From an uncultured Collinsella sp. (GTDB lineage Bacteria > Actinomycetota > Coriobacteriia > Coriobacteriales > Coriobacteriaceae), in assembly GCA_900549355.1 (NCBI GenBank), contig UROA01000112.1, positions 1 to 6,031 of the forward strand: a stretch of 6,031 nucleotides of DNA, written 5' to 3'. The position numbers were made by a program, and so were the translations under genes. The notes beneath the pieces were generated by a model. That model did no database searches and had not been told where the DNA came from. It saw nothing but the letters and a program-made list of their open reading frames with translations. This document shows, one piece after another, positions 5,517-6,031 of the stretch (positions within the stretch are counted from its first letter, which is position 1; every line of letters starts with the position of its first letter).

Positions 5517-5547
5517 TTGCGCATGGCCTCGCCCGCGGCGGTAGAAT
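5517..5547 (+). promoter_or_regulatory. Candidate promoter of the peptidase gene
   Basis: TAGAAT (5542-5547) matches the -10 consensus at five of six positions, and TTGCGC (5517-5522) lies 19 bp upstream, longer than ideal. RNA would start near 5554, about 32 nt before the ATG. No equally good promoter is visible for proA in this 112-bp divergent spacer, although TTGACC on the minus strand (5549-5554) is a -35-like hexamer. Confidence 0.35.
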
Positions 5548-5585
5548 TGGTCAACCCGAAACACCGCAACGAACGGAAGACTCAC

Positions 5586-6031
5586 ATGGCCCTCATCACT
5601 TCGTACCACGTCCCCGGCCTTTATGTCGAGGACCACAGCATCGACGTCCCCCTTGACTGGCGCGGCCTGGAGCCGATGCTCCTGGCCGTCGGCAGCACCA
5701 TGCGCCGCGGCGCTATGCCGGCACCAATCGCCGGCGCGCCCGAGAGCATCAAGCTCTTCTACCGCGTGGTTTGCGCGCCCGACCGCATCAACGACGATCT
5801 GCCGCTGCTCCTGTTTTTGCAGGGCGGCCCCGGCGGCGAGAGCCCGCGTCCGCTGTCGCCCACAAGCGACGGCTGGATCGAGGAGGCCGTCAAGCACTTC
5901 CGCGTCGTCCTGCCCGACCAGCGCGGCACCGGGCGCAGCAGCTGTGTAGACGGGCGCACGATTGCCGCACTGGGCGAGCGCGCGGCGGCGGCCGGCTCCC
6001 AGTCCGCACGCCCCCAGGGCGTGCTGCGTCT
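5586..6031 (+). CDS. Proline iminopeptidase-like alpha/beta hydrolase, N-terminal part (cut by window edge)
   Basis: The frame starts with ATG at 5586 (GGAAG at 5575-5579, 6 nt spacing) and stays open for 148 codons to the end of the window. LPLLLFLQGGPGGESPRP (72-89) is the strand and oxyanion-hole loop of peptidase family S33, where HGGPG is usual and QGGPG is seen here. VVLPDQRGTGRSS (107-119) is the next strand with the family D-Q-R-G-x-G-x-S motif. The opening, with GLYVEDHSIDVPLDW (11-25) and IKLFYRVV (55-62), resembles the larger S33 proline iminopeptidases of Actinobacteria that release N-terminal proline from peptides. The G-x-S-x-G nucleophile, the acid and the histidine lie beyond the window, so activity cannot be confirmed. 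No signal peptide is visible, suggesting a cytoplasmic enzyme. It is divergent from proA. Confidence 0.85.
   Translation, partial: MALITSYHVPGLYVEDHSIDVPLDWRGLEPMLLAVGSTMRRGAMPAPIAGAPESIKLFYRVVCAPDRINDDLPLLLFLQGGPGGESPRPLSPTSDGWIEEAVKHFRVVLPDQRGTGRSSCVDGRTIAALGERAAAAGSQSARPQGVLR

Noticed and set aside
4220..5656. A 478-codon plus-strand open frame opposite proA
   Set aside because: It is the antisense shadow of proA. It spans the proA ribosome binding site and overlaps the start of the peptidase gene, and has no family motif.

Overview
The window is a piece of a bacterial chromosome. Its GC-rich genes, AT-richer spacers and gene repertoire fit a gut coriobacterium (Actinomycetota), most likely Collinsella or a close relative. 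That placement rests on protein resemblance and terminator style recalled from general knowledge; no database search was made. No tRNA, rRNA, CRISPR array, transposase or phage gene is visible.

Layout from left to right. (1) Positions 1-211, minus strand: the first 70 codons of a gene with an Ala/Pro/Lys/Arg-rich N-terminus, probably the extension of transcription terminator Rho. (2) Positions 212-741: a 530-bp AT-richer spacer holding a possible promoter and leader for that gene, a 150-bp element with 26-bp inverted terminal arms (468-617), and the argS terminator (662-696). (3) Positions 742-2595, minus: argS, arginyl-tRNA synthetase, complete. (4) Positions 2596-2937: a divergent AT-rich control region. 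(5) Positions 2938-3423, plus: a CarD-family RNA polymerase-binding regulator that lacks the usual minor-groove tryptophan. (6) Positions 3437-3477: a strong terminator. (7) Positions 3532-4131, plus: a predicted HD-superfamily metal-dependent hydrolase. (8) Positions 4136-4178: a perfect 19-bp terminator hairpin shared by two converging genes. (9) Positions 4226-5473, minus: proA, the second enzyme of proline synthesis. (10) Positions 5474-5585: a 112-bp divergent control region. (11) Positions 5586-6031, plus: the N-terminal third or so of a proline iminopeptidase-like alpha/beta hydrolase, cut by the window edge.

The genes are mostly single transcription units bounded by hairpin terminators. 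Functional links are modest: argS, the Rho candidate and the CarD-like protein all serve transcription or translation, while proA and the divergent peptidase could both supply proline, one by synthesis and one by release from peptides.

The least explained part is the spacer at 212-741. Its 26-bp inverted arms each contain an ATG reading M-(A/P)-VYYDE, the two short reading frames converge and overlap by 4 bp, and a possible promoter abuts the right arm. This looks like a dispersed repeat or structured element rather than ordinary spacer. The two terminators at 3437-3477 and 4136-4178 are also recognisably related in sequence and differ by a compensatory base-pair change, which suggests a repeat family used as terminators.
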